Shown one piece after another: positions 1 to 5,589 of a stretch of 6,540 bases of DNA. The first letter of the stretch is position 1; the number at the start of each line of letters is the position of its first letter. Source of the stretch: an uncultured Clostridia bacterium (GTDB lineage Bacteria > Bacillota > Clostridia > Christensenellales > CAG-314); contig CALGIK010000115.1 in assembly GCA_937915515.1 (NCBI GenBank), positions 1-6,540 of the forward strand, written 5' to 3'. The notes beneath the pieces are model-generated. The model worked only from the letters and a program-made list of their open reading frames with translations, ran no database searches and was not told where the DNA came from. A program made the translations under genes and the position numbers.

Positions 1-133
1 GGGCTTTTAAAAGGATATTTAAAATCCCCAAGCCGGCGTTTACGTTTTTGCCGTCGCGGTTGACTAAAGCGGGCAAAGCATAATATGCCCTGTTTAATAT
101 GCTGTTTCCGTCGATCAATACGATTTTTTCCAT
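1..133 (-). CDS. polA: DNA polymerase I, N-terminal 44 residues (cut by left window edge)
   Basis: Reading the minus strand from an ATG at 133 gives a protein starting MEKIVLIDGNSILNRAYYAL, followed by a segment with NRDGKNVNAGLGILNILLK. This is the characteristic start of bacterial DNA polymerase I. It belongs to the 5'-3' exonuclease (FEN-like) domain, which removes RNA primers and damaged DNA during lagging-strand synthesis and repair. The LIDGNS segment contains the first metal-binding aspartate (Asp8), and NRAYYALP is the usual following motif. An AGGAGA ribosome binding site (137-142) lies three bases upstream of the ATG, which is short but workable. The rest of the gene, including the rest of the exonuclease domain and the polymerase domain, is off the left edge. 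The family match is strong even from 44 residues. The gene is read from its own promoter at 172-201. Confidence 0.9.
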   Translation of the reverse strand, partial: MEKIVLIDGNSILNRAYYALPALVNRDGKNVNAGLGILNILLKA

Positions 134-171
134 TATTCTCCTAAATGCGGCTTGCCTAATGTGCTGTTTTT

Positions 172-201
172 ATTATACCACATTTTGAGAATTTTTGTTT
201 A
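172..201 (-). promoter_or_regulatory. Sigma-A-type extended -10 promoter for polA
   Basis: On the minus strand there is a perfect TATAAT (172-177) preceded by TGG, giving the extended -10 motif TGnTATAAT. A weak -35 box, TAAACA (196-201, 4 of 6 to TTGACA), lies 18 bases upstream; the extended -10 would compensate for it. The predicted transcript starts near 165, leaving a leader of about 30 bases before the polA ATG at 133. The element separates polA from the lipoprotein gene upstream, so polA need not depend on read-through. Confidence 0.7.
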
Positions 202-286
202 CCAATTTTTTAACGGAACTAATTAAAGCCAGATATTTTTTTAAAATTAATTATTTGTAAGTATTAACAATAGTGACTATATATAT

Positions 287-1237
287 TTAGAAGTATTTTT
301 GCAAATTTTCTTTCGAATTAATTACAGTAATTTCACTTATCCATTGCTTCATATTTCCTACTTTTTTGCCAACAAAGCTTCCTCCTTTAGCGTAACTAAC
401 CCTATGCTCAACGCAGTTTGCCTCAGCTTCTTTAAGACATTCACGGCTGTTTTCTGTAAAACTACCATATACGCCCCCGCTGTTTCTTGTATAGGCTTCA
501 AAGATTATGCTTTCTCCTATTTCGTATTCACTTAATATTGTATTAGAAACAGTAACGGCAAACACTCGATTATCTTCAGCCAAGTCTGCTCCCTCAAAGG
601 GATAATAAACCTCTATAAGAAAATTCAATTTGTCATTTTCAGTATATACAGTGTAAAGATCCATGAATTCATACAAGAAAAAAGGCCATTTAAAGGGCAC
701 TAATACTAATGTATTATTCTCAAAAAAATTGTCAGTAAAATCTTCAATAATAAAATCTTCTATGGTCGCAGGAAAAGGTTCATCACTTTTTAACGGCACA
801 GCATCAATTTTTTCTTTTGCTAATTCGTAAGCACATATAATTTGCGGCTTACTAGTAGCCAAAAAAATATCTTCAGCACCATTTGTCCTATTAATATATA
901 CCGTAGCCAATTTTCTTTTGTGATAGCTATTTTCCTGTTCTTTTGCTGCTACATAAGCACTTAATTGCTCAACATATAAATGTTTATAAGCATGTAATAA
1001 TGCACAATCCACGCCAGCCTTGTCCTCTGCTGCATTTATTTCTGTCTTGTGATCTAAAACAATTACTTCTATATTTGCCCATTTACCTTCGCTATAATTC
1101 TCCTGTCCCATTTCCTCAACAAGGGCATCAATCTCTGCCTTAGCTGCAGTTTTGTAATAAGCAAGCTCATTTTCGCACGCCGTAAAAGATAACGCCATTA
1201 TCAGTACTACCGCCACTGCAATAATTTTCTTTAACAT
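287..1237 (-). CDS. Secreted lipoprotein with helical-repeat segment and PrcB-C-like region
   Basis: The 316-residue product starts with a lipoprotein signal peptide: Lys3-Lys4, a hydrophobic stretch to about residue 19, and a lipobox-like SFTAC with Cys21 as the lipidation site (Phe at -3 is unusual). Residues 30-86 form a charged helical segment with GQENYSEGKW and INAAEDKAGVD, resembling the FIVAR-like helical repeats of extracellular Firmicutes proteins. Residues 160-232 read EDFTDNFFENNTLVLVPF, then an alternating hydrophobic stretch, then YYPFEGADLAEDNRVFAVTV. This pattern resembles the PrcB C-terminal domain of clostridial secreted proteins, with the usual tryptophan or glycine contacts changed. 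The last 80 or so residues match nothing I know. A weak AAGAGAGA site (1246-1253) lies 8 bases before the ATG. The role is unknown; it probably acts anchored on the outer membrane face. The lipoprotein call is firm, while the domain names are by-eye resemblance. Confidence 0.8.
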   Translation of the reverse strand: MLKKIIAVAVVLIMALSFTACENELAYYKTAAKAEIDALVEEMGQENYSEGKWANIEVIVLDHKTEINAAEDKAGVDCALLHAYKHLYVEQLSAYVAAKEQENSYHKRKLATVYINRTNGAEDIFLATSKPQIICAYELAKEKIDAVPLKSDEPFPATIEDFIIEDFTDNFFENNTLVLVPFKWPFFLYEFMDLYTVYTENDKLNFLIEVYYPFEGADLAEDNRVFAVTVSNTILSEYEIGESIIFEAYTRNSGGVYGSFTENSRECLKEAEANCVEHRVSYAKGGSFVGKKVGNMKQWISEITVINSKENLQKYF

Positions 1238-1317
1238 AATTTATATCTCTCTTTTAACCAATACTTCGTTATTTTCTTAAACAGACTAATGATTTATATT
1301 TAGCATTTTATCATCTT

Positions 1318-1346
1318 ATAATATCATATTGATTAATTTTTATCAA
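1318..1346 (-). promoter_or_regulatory. Candidate sigma-A promoter for the lipoprotein gene at 287-1237
   Basis: On the minus strand, TTGATA (1341-1346) and TATTAT (1318-1323) are separated by exactly 17 bases; each differs from consensus at one position. The predicted start near 1311 gives a leader of about 75 bases. A second possible promoter lies upstream: TATAAT at 1363-1368 with TCAACA at 1386-1391, also 17 bases apart. The region is AT-rich, so chance matches are likely and only the best pair is called. Confidence 0.5.
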
Positions 1347-1426
1347 TACCTTTTTTTATTTTATTATATGACGCATATCTGTATCTGTTGAAATAAGATA
1401 ATAACAATCAATAAGGTTTAATATAA

Positions 1427-1463
1427 AGTGCGCCCTAAAAGCAGATATATTTTAAGGCGCACT
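1427..1463 (-). terminator. Intrinsic terminator of the Cys-rich surface-type gene
   Basis: Two 14-base arms (1427-1440 and 1450-1463) pair with a single mismatch around a 9-base loop. The base of the stem is GC-rich (AGTGCGCC against GGCGCACT). It begins about 35 bases after the stop codon at 1499. On the minus strand it is followed by TTATATTAAA, a weak U-rich tail. No plus-strand gene ends here, so it most likely ends the minus-strand transcript of 1499-2374 and insulates the lipoprotein gene downstream. Confidence 0.7.
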
Positions 1464-1498
1464 CTTTGATATTAATGATACTTTAAAATTTGATTGTG

Positions 1499-2374
1499 TT
1501 AACAGCAAATGATTAAACACAGATTAGAGATATCTTTTTTTACCAAAACAAAGCCGCTGTCGTGATAAAGTTTAGGATTTGATTCTGACTTAATTTCCAT
1601 CCTAAATTCAAGATTATTTGCCGCTTTTTTGCAGACAGTCAAGACAAAATTCACATTTCCGTTTATGTCAGGTTTATTTTTACAGTGAATTTCGGCATAT
1701 CCTTTACCGTATACCACTAGCTTGTCGGTGCATTGAATGGGATGCTGTATACTGACATTGTATCCCGTAGAACGCATACGCAAATTAAAAACATCGTTGC
1801 CCACGCTGTAACCAATTGTTCTATTTTTAATGTCGCTACTGAAAATGAATGCGTATAACGCAGCGATATGATTATAAAATTCGTCGCAGGAATTTGTAAC
1901 ACAGCCTTTTCCGATGCCCGTTAAGCTGGCACAGCATTCTTTTTTTGTTGTGGTGGAACAAGTTGAAGTTGTGCAGGTAGTCGTGTGCGTAGTTGTTTTG
2001 GTGCAAGTAGTGGTAGTGCTGGTGGACGTGGACGTTGTTGTGGTAGAGCTTGTGCAGGGCAAAAACTCTTTGATATTATCCAGCTTAAATTGCAGCAGCA
2101 TTTGAAGCTTAATCATATCCTTTAAAGTGTCGTCAACGCTTTTATTAATTTCAAGAGCTTCTTTAAACATTGTATCATTCTGTTGGCAGCCATAATGTTT
2201 ACAGTCAGCGTGCTTGCATTTATCCAATACATATAAAATTTTGTTAGTTTCGGCGTCCATAAGTTTGGACAAGCTTATTTCTTCCATCGCAATGGAAGTG
2301 AGGAGCAAATTAATTGCATCATCAAAAGTAATATTAATATACGGATTAATATCCGGAATATTTGGATAAGACAT
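1499..2374 (-). CDS. Cys-rich, Thr-linker surface or spore-coat-like protein (paralogue of the gene at 2610)
   Basis: The 291-residue product has no signal peptide. Residues 1-105 form a helical head starting [16 protein letters not shown], with INLLLTSIAMEEISLSKL and MLLQFKLDNI. This head is shared with the divergent neighbour at 2610, and I recognise it from uncharacterised clostridial proteins that often carry low-complexity or collagen-like tails. Residues 107-144 are a linker made almost entirely of Thr and Ser with interspersed Cys. Residues 150-291 are a probable beta-rich domain (GYSVGNDVFNLRMRSTGY, INGNVNFVLTVCKK) that I cannot name. There are 17 cysteines, including CKHADCKHYGC at 53-63, Cys147-Cys148 and a C-terminal Cys290-Cys291. 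An AGAGGA site (2381-2386) lies 6 bases before the ATG, and the paralogue confirms the start. Disulfide cross-linking in a spore coat or exosporium is a reasonable inference, but the sequence does not prove a spore location. Confidence 0.85.
   Translation of the reverse strand: MSYPNIPDINPYINITFDDAINLLLTSIAMEEISLSKLMDAETNKILYVLDKCKHADCKHYGCQQNDTMFKEALEINKSVDDTLKDMIKLQMLLQFKLDNIKEFLPCTSSTTTTSTSTSTTTTCTKTTTHTTTCTTSTCSTTTKKECCASLTGIGKGCVTNSCDEFYNHIAALYAFIFSSDIKNRTIGYSVGNDVFNLRMRSTGYNVSIQHPIQCTDKLVVYGKGYAEIHCKNKPDINGNVNFVLTVCKKAANNLEFRMEIKSESNPKLYHDSGFVLVKKDISNLCLIICC
1943..2053 (-). repeat. Thr/Ser-rich low-complexity linker within the 1499-2374 gene
   Basis: This stretch encodes residues 108-144, nearly all Thr and Ser with Cys at 124, 134 and 139. 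Thr codons are mixed (ACA, ACC, ACG, ACT), so the tract is not a single-codon microsatellite and appears to be maintained for its protein sequence. The plus strand is correspondingly G/T-rich, which creates a spurious Val-rich open frame opposite it. Mucin-like linkers of this kind are common O-glycosylation targets; that role here is inferred. Confidence 0.8.
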
Positions 2375-2399
2375 ATTTATTCCTCTTTTATCAATTGTT

Positions 2400-2430
2400 T
2401 TTAGAGGCGGTCTTTTTAGTACCCTCTAAA
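2400..2430. promoter_or_regulatory. Inverted repeat at the transcription start of the 1499-2374 gene (operator or leader hairpin)
   Basis: TTTAGAGG (2400-2407) and CCTCTAAA (2423-2430) are perfect 8-base inverted arms, 23 bases centre to centre, about two helical turns. The right arm lies just downstream of the predicted minus-strand -10 box (2433-2438), overlapping the likely start point. That placement fits a repressor dimer site. Alternatively, a transcript begun further upstream would form a hairpin, and its CCTCT arm could instead pair with the AGAGG of the ribosome binding site at 2381-2386. No matching arms are seen near the plus-strand promoter. Confidence 0.4.
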
Positions 2431-2432
2431 TC

Positions 2433-2462
2433 ATTATATTTTTTTAATTGCTTAGCTGTTAC
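2433..2462 (-). promoter_or_regulatory. Promoter for the 1499-2374 gene
   Basis: The minus strand carries TATAAT (2433-2438) and GTAACA (2457-2462, 4 of 6 to TTGACA) with an 18-base spacer. The predicted start is near 2426, giving a leader of about 50 bases. The -10 region reads AAATATAATG, identical to that of the divergent promoter at 2481-2510, and the -35 boxes (GTAACA and GTCACA) differ by one base. The shared geometry raises confidence above what the weak -35 alone would allow. The sequence is not a clear match to sporulation sigma factor promoters. Confidence 0.55.
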
Positions 2463-2480
2463 AGGACAATCGCCAATTCA

Positions 2481-2510
2481 GTCACACAGAATTAACGGAA
2501 TAAATATAAT
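2481..2510 (+). promoter_or_regulatory. Promoter for the 2610-3338 gene
   Basis: GTCACA (2481-2486) and a perfect TATAAT (2505-2510) are 18 bases apart, the same layout as the divergent minus-strand promoter. The -10 contexts are identical over ten bases (AAATATAATG). The predicted start near 2517 gives a leader of about 93 bases, longer than that of the divergent partner. Only 18 bases separate the two -35 boxes, so the two polymerases could compete or one regulator could affect both genes. Confidence 0.55.
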
Positions 2511-2609
2511 GTAGCATGGACACTTCATTGTATCCTATCTTTTATTCACTTTTAATAAGTTGAGCTTGTTTACATGTTTAAGATAAATAAACATTAAGGA
2601 GTATTTTAT

Positions 2610-3338
2610 ATGTCATATCCAAATATACCTGACGTAGACGCAACAATCAGCATAACTAAAGCAGATTCTATTAATCTTCTGCTTGCTTCGATCGCTTTTG
2701 AAGAGTTGGCTCTTGCTCATATTGTCAATGCCGAAGCCGAAAAAATACAATTTGTCCTCGGAACACTTCCTGAACAGAATCCACCTGAGACACCTCCGAC
2801 CATTGAAGATTTATTAGAGATTGACCGATCGGTCGAAAGAACTTTGAGAAACGTTATTAAAAAAGAGATGCTTCTTCAGTTTAAGCTAGAAGATACACTA
2901 TCCACTACCACCGTCAGCACAACTACGACTACTACCACAACTACTCAAGAAACGACACAAGTCGGATCAGCTTGGACTCAAGGGACACATTTTGGAACAT
3001 CTGCTATTGCAAAGTATACAACCTTAGCTAGCGACCAAAACGATAAGAGCGTTGATCTTGTGTTGGGGGCAACAGAGATAGTTGTTGGCACCGTTCAGAT
3101 ACACCGTTCAGGCGATAGCTTGTTTGTAACATTAACCACAAACCCGCCTTTTATTATGAGTCAAGCACATCTCTATGTTGATGATACTGCTCCGACTAAC
3201 AGCGCACCCGGACAATTAGGGCACACTTATGACCCCGGATTTTTCTTTACGACACACACATTTATTGTTGATATAAGTGAATTTGCAGGAGAAGAACTCT
3301 TTATTGCGGCACATGCGCTTATCTTTGAAACAATATAA
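2610..3338 (+). CDS. Thr-linker surface or spore-coat-like protein with C-terminal beta-sandwich-type domain
   Basis: The 242-residue product has no signal peptide and no cysteine. Residues 1-96 are the same helical head as in the divergent gene: [34 protein letters not shown], and [20 protein letters not shown]. Residues 98-116 are Thr-rich, including nine consecutive threonines at 104-112. Residues 145-240 form a separate domain with [46 protein letters not shown] and [10 protein letters not shown] recognise the HLYV...NxAPGQ...IAAHA pattern from a beta-rich domain of many secreted bacterial proteins, function unknown to me. A strong AAGGAG (2596-2601) lies 8 bases before the ATG, and the paralogue supports the start. 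The gene converges with the lipoprotein gene at 3508. A spore-surface or cell-surface structural role is inferred from architecture and the missing export signal. Confidence 0.85.
   Translation: MSYPNIPDVDATISITKADSINLLLASIAFEELALAHIVNAEAEKIQFVLGTLPEQNPPETPPTIEDLLEIDRSVERTLRNVIKKEMLLQFKLEDTLSTTTVSTTTTTTTTTQETTQVGSAWTQGTHFGTSAIAKYTTLASDQNDKSVDLVLGATEIVVGTVQIHRSGDSLFVTLTTNPPFIMSQAHLYVDDTAPTNSAPGQLGHTYDPGFFFTTHTFIVDISEFAGEELFIAAHALIFETI
2901..2957 (+). repeat. Thr-rich low-complexity linker within the 2610-3338 gene
   Basis: Residues 98-116 are mostly Thr, with nine Thr in a row (2919-2945) encoded by a mixture of all four Thr codons. Codon mixing argues against recent slippage of one repeat unit. 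It sits at the same place as the linker of the divergent paralogue, between the shared head and the unrelated C-terminal domain. Confidence 0.8.
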
Positions 3339-3356
3339 TATTAAGATTATAGCAAT

Positions 3357-3382
3357 TCCCGCAGCGGGTACCCGCTGCGGGA
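3357..3382. terminator. GC-rich perfect palindrome, likely transcription terminator between convergent genes
   Basis: A 26-base perfect palindrome starts 18 bases after the stop codon of the plus-strand gene. Its halves are TCCCGCAGCGGGT and ACCCGCTGCGGGA. Each half is itself an interrupted palindrome (CCCGC-A-GCGGG and CCCGC-T-GCGGG), so the motif is nested. It stands out against AT-rich surroundings. The plus-strand tail, TATCTAACTGTTTATT, is only modestly U-rich, so termination may be imperfect. It could also serve the convergent minus-strand transcript. Confidence 0.5.
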
Positions 3383-3507
3383 TATCTAACTGTTTATTCT
3401 TGGAATTTCGATAATCTCCACCCCAACATTTGACAAAGAGCCTTTTTTTCTAATACTTCTTTACCTTTTTTTACGATAATTCGTTATATAATGAAAAGTT
3501 CTTCCCT

Positions 3508-5049
3508 TTAAAGAGGGGTAGGGACACCATCGACCATATGCCACTCGCCTGCCCAATATACAGTTGCTACGTCGTACCAATATTCATTCCAACCTGCTGG
3601 CTGCGAGGAAGCTCTGCAATATATGGACAAATCAGCAAAGCTGCCCCAAAACGCTGATCCTCCCATACTTGTAACGCCGCTTGGAATAATAGCATAAGAC
3701 ATTATGGCGCAAAGGTAAAATGCACCTTCATCTATGCTTATAAGGTTACTATCTTCACCGCTGGTAAACGACGTCAAGCTATCGCAACCGTTGAATGCGT
3801 AGCTTTCTATGCTTGTTACGCTGTCCGGCAACTCAAAAGACATCAGAGAGATGCAAGAAGCAAATGAATAATTACCTATACTTAATAGCTGACTGTCATT
3901 ACCGAATGTTACTGTCATCATCGTCGTACAGTTTAAAAATGCCTTGTCTTCTATTCTTGTTACGGGAAGGCGATTGTAATAAGAAGGAATAAATACCTCT
4001 TCGGCATATTCTGAGCCCTTACTTAGCGAATAAGTGTCATCGTCTAATAAAGTAAATTCTAACCCCGCAGTGCCTGTGGCATAGGCTATGCGGGTTTCAC
4101 GAGTATGTGAATTGTCATTTTGACAAATCTCGATTTCTGTGCCGTCCTCAGCTTCAGTGGGAGCGGTTGTCACCGTCCATATATAATTATGACCTATTGC
4201 AGGTATTACAGTAATATCTTTTTTCTCACCGCAACGAATACAATGAATAGATTTTGAGCCGGCTTCCTCGCAGGTTGCGGGAATATCAATTGTAAATTCA
4301 CCTTCCCAATCATGACCTAATGCGGCGATTTCTTGCGTCTCTTCATGACCGCAAACCGTACAGGTTCGCTTTTCTAAACCTGTTTCCGTACAGGTTGCCG
4401 CCGTTACTGTCGTCCATTCGCAGAAGTTATGACCTGTCTTTGATAAAATTCTGCTCTCTGTATGTGCGCAGTCTTTACAAGTTCTTGTTTCCTCACCGTC
4501 TTCGGTGCAAGTGGGAGACGTTCTTTCTATCCACTCACCCCAGTCATGAACTGACCAAACTGCGTAAAGCGTAATCTGCGCATCGTCAATAGCAGTTAAG
4601 TTTTTAACCTCTGCGCCGTCGACATATTTAACCTCTCCGTTTTCAGTAAGTGCCCAACCCTCAAAATGATAATCTGTTTTTATAAAGCCGTTGATTGTAA
4701 GGTTTTTTTCCGTATCATAAACATGACTGCTGCTTTGTGTGTCTCCCTCCGCTTCACCTCCGACATAAAGAATCGTATATGTATTTGCTGTCCATTTTGC
4801 TTTAATTGTTATATCTGCGCAAACGCTTAAAAATGAACCGTCCCAGCCTTCAAAGCTGTAACCTGTTTTAACATATACAGGCGGAATAACAGTACCGTTT
4901 TCCTTTACCGTCTGTATTTCGTTACCGCTGATAAAAGTACCCCCGTTGCCGTCAAATGTTACTTTATACTTTGCTCCGCCACATGCTGTTAAGCTGATTG
5001 CAGTTAAAAAAACACAAATTGTAAGCAATACTAAACCTATTCTTTTCAT
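3508..5049 (-). CDS. Surface lipoprotein with InlB B-repeats, Cys/His tandem repeats and BspA-type leucine-rich repeats
   Basis: The 513-residue product has a lipoprotein signal peptide with lipobox LTAC and lipidation site Cys23. Residues 28-88 and 90-165 are two InlB B/Flg_new-type repeats (YKVTFDGNGG, GYSFEGWDG, IKAKW; then HFEGWALTENG, LYAVW). Residues 167-325 contain four tandem repeats of about 40 residues with the pattern H-x-W...C-x-E-x-G...C-x-x-C...GH. Residues 365-470 are BspA-type (LRR_5) repeats (IEDKAFLNC, IGNYSFASC, IESYAFNGC, IDEGAFYLC). The end, with PAGWNEYWYDVATVYWAGEW, is the usual cap of such proteins. These modules occur in adhesins and carbohydrate- or host-contact proteins of gut Firmicutes; the ligand here is unknown. 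An AGGGGAG site (5057-5063) lies 7 bases before the ATG. I see no convincing promoter in the AT-rich sequence upstream and no strong terminator close after the stop. Confidence 0.9.
   Translation of the reverse strand: MKRIGLVLLTICVFLTAISLTACGGAKYKVTFDGNGGTFISGNEIQTVKENGTVIPPVYVKTGYSFEGWDGSFLSVCADITIKAKWTANTYTILYVGGEAEGDTQSSSHVYDTEKNLTINGFIKTDYHFEGWALTENGEVKYVDGAEVKNLTAIDDAQITLYAVWSVHDWGEWIERTSPTCTEDGEETRTCKDCAHTESRILSKTGHNFCEWTTVTAATCTETGLEKRTCTVCGHEETQEIAALGHDWEGEFTIDIPATCEEAGSKSIHCIRCGEKKDITVIPAIGHNYIWTVTTAPTEAEDGTEIEICQNDNSHTRETRIAYATGTAGLEFTLLDDDTYSLSKGSEYAEEVFIPSYYNRLPVTRIEDKAFLNCTTMMTVTFGNDSQLLSIGNYSFASCISLMSFELPDSVTSIESYAFNGCDSLTSFTSGEDSNLISIDEGAFYLCAIMSYAIIPSGVTSMGGSAFWGSFADLSIYCRASSQPAGWNEYWYDVATVYWAGEWHMVDGVPTPL
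4075..4548 (-). repeat. Four tandem Cys/His repeats within the 3508-5049 lipoprotein
   Basis: This stretch encodes residues 168-325. Repeats 1-3 each have three cysteines: 181/191/194, 220/230/233 and 260/270/273. Each is bordered by His-x-Trp or Gly-His, as in HDWGEW, TGHNF, LGHDW and IGHNY. The fourth repeat (about 287-325) keeps only Cys309; the first and last cysteines are replaced (TAPTEAEDG, ICQNDNSH). The C...CxxC...H spacing would suit zinc binding or disulfides. This is repetition at protein level; no long exact DNA repeat is apparent. Confidence 0.8.
4552..4968 (-). repeat. Pair of InlB B-repeat (Flg_new) modules within the 3508-5049 lipoprotein
   Basis: Residues 28-166 contain two diverged copies of the beta-grasp-like module. 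The first has FDGNGG, GYSFEGW and AKW; the second has DYHFEGW, TENG and YAVW. The second lacks the canonical FDGNGG start (YVGGEAEG instead). Such modules are usually stalk or spacer elements in Gram-positive surface proteins. Confidence 0.8.
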
Positions 5050-5064
5050 AATAATTCTCCCCTT

Positions 5065-5249
5065 AAATAATATATATTAAAATTTTAGTAAAAATTAAAC
5101 GTATTTCTTTCTTTTCATAACTTTATACTTATTTATAATAGAAAGAAGAGTGCAGATTAAAATCATAATCTAGTATATTGTTTATTTATTTTACCATTTT
5201 TTTACCAATATTACAATAATTATTTACAAATATTCAAATATTTTTTCTT
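5065..5249. other. AT-rich intergenic DNA, no gene seen
   Basis: This is the left part of a 540-base gap between the lipoprotein gene and the glycosyltransferase gene. It is very AT-rich with frequent stops in all frames I read. Weak -10-like sequences occur (for example minus-strand TATGAT at 5162-5167 and TATTAT at 5135-5140), but none has a good -35 partner. An 8-base AT-rich inverted repeat (5105-5112 with 5140-5147) has a 27-base loop and may be chance. The promoter of the lipoprotein gene should lie here. Confidence 0.4.
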
Positions 5250-5491
5250 ATGAAAACTTTTAAGCCTACGGGGCAGAAATAGATGAAAATAGTATCAGCA
5301 ACAATTTTGCGAGAAGTAAGGGCAATGTTTTGACAAGTGCGGAATATGCAAATTTTATTGTCAAGAGGGAAATAAATGATTTTACATAGCAGGAGTGGAC
5401 GTTGCCTGCGTTAAGACGACCTGTTACAACATACGTTAAAGAAAATTACGTTGTCAGAGTACTGTCGAATTGTATAATTAATTTACGATAA
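5250..5491 (+). pseudogene. Possible decayed small protein gene (one frameshift, one in-frame stop)
   Basis: From 5264 the plus strand reads AYGAEIDENSISNNF, continues to EINDFT, then a TAG stop at 5387-5389. The same frame then continues QEWTLPALRRPVTTYV and on to a TAA at 5489-5491. An ATG at 5250 begins MKTFKPTG in another frame; inserting one base near 5266 would join it as MKTFKPYGAEIDENSI. This gives about 80 codons with a single stop in a stretch less AT-rich than its surroundings, and the amino acid composition looks protein-like. I do not recognise the family. No ribosome binding site precedes the ATG, so it may be a remnant of something longer. Chance openness of one of six frames cannot be excluded. 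Confidence 0.35.
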
Positions 5492-5551
5492 ACGAAAAAT
5501 TAACGAAATGCTGGATTAAAATGTAACAGTATTTTTGTATTAAGAATAACT

Positions 5552-5564
5552 CGCGCTTGGCGCG
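5552..5564 (-). terminator. Candidate intrinsic terminator of the glycosyltransferase gene
   Basis: CGCGC (5552-5556) and GCGCG (5560-5564) form a perfect 5-base GC stem around a 3-base loop. On the minus strand it is followed by AGTTATTCTTAATA, a moderately U-rich tail. It lies about 25 bases after the TGA stop at 5590-5592. The stem is short but pure GC and correctly placed. Confidence 0.55.
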
Positions 5565-5589
5565 GATTTAAGAAGAAGTTGTAACTTTT

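Noticed and set aside
299..535. Plus-strand open frame opposite the lipoprotein at 287-1237
   Set aside because: Shadow of the lipoprotein gene, which has a signal peptide and coherent composition; this frame has neither.
1914..2105. Plus-strand open frame encoding a Val-rich peptide
   Set aside because: It is the reverse complement of the Thr/Ser-rich linker of the minus-strand gene; its Val runs are an artefact of reversed Thr codons, and it has no ribosome binding site.
2691..2745. Ferritin-like metal site in the helical head (EELALAH, then EAEK)
   Set aside because: The histidine is replaced by lysine in the paralogue and no second E-x-x-H motif is present, so metal binding is not supported.
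2901..2957. Thr tract as a phase-variable simple repeat
   Set aside because: The codons are mixed rather than one repeated unit, so slippage is unlikely.
3430..3458. Perfect TTGACA with AATACT 17 bases downstream on the plus strand, pointing into the end of the lipoprotein gene
   Set aside because: The -10 matches only 4 of 6 and no gene follows on that strand; an antisense transcript is possible but unsupported.
4320..4574. Plus-strand open frame opposite the Cys/His repeats
   Set aside because: It lies wholly within the well-supported lipoprotein gene on the other strand and has no ribosome binding site or recognisable protein.
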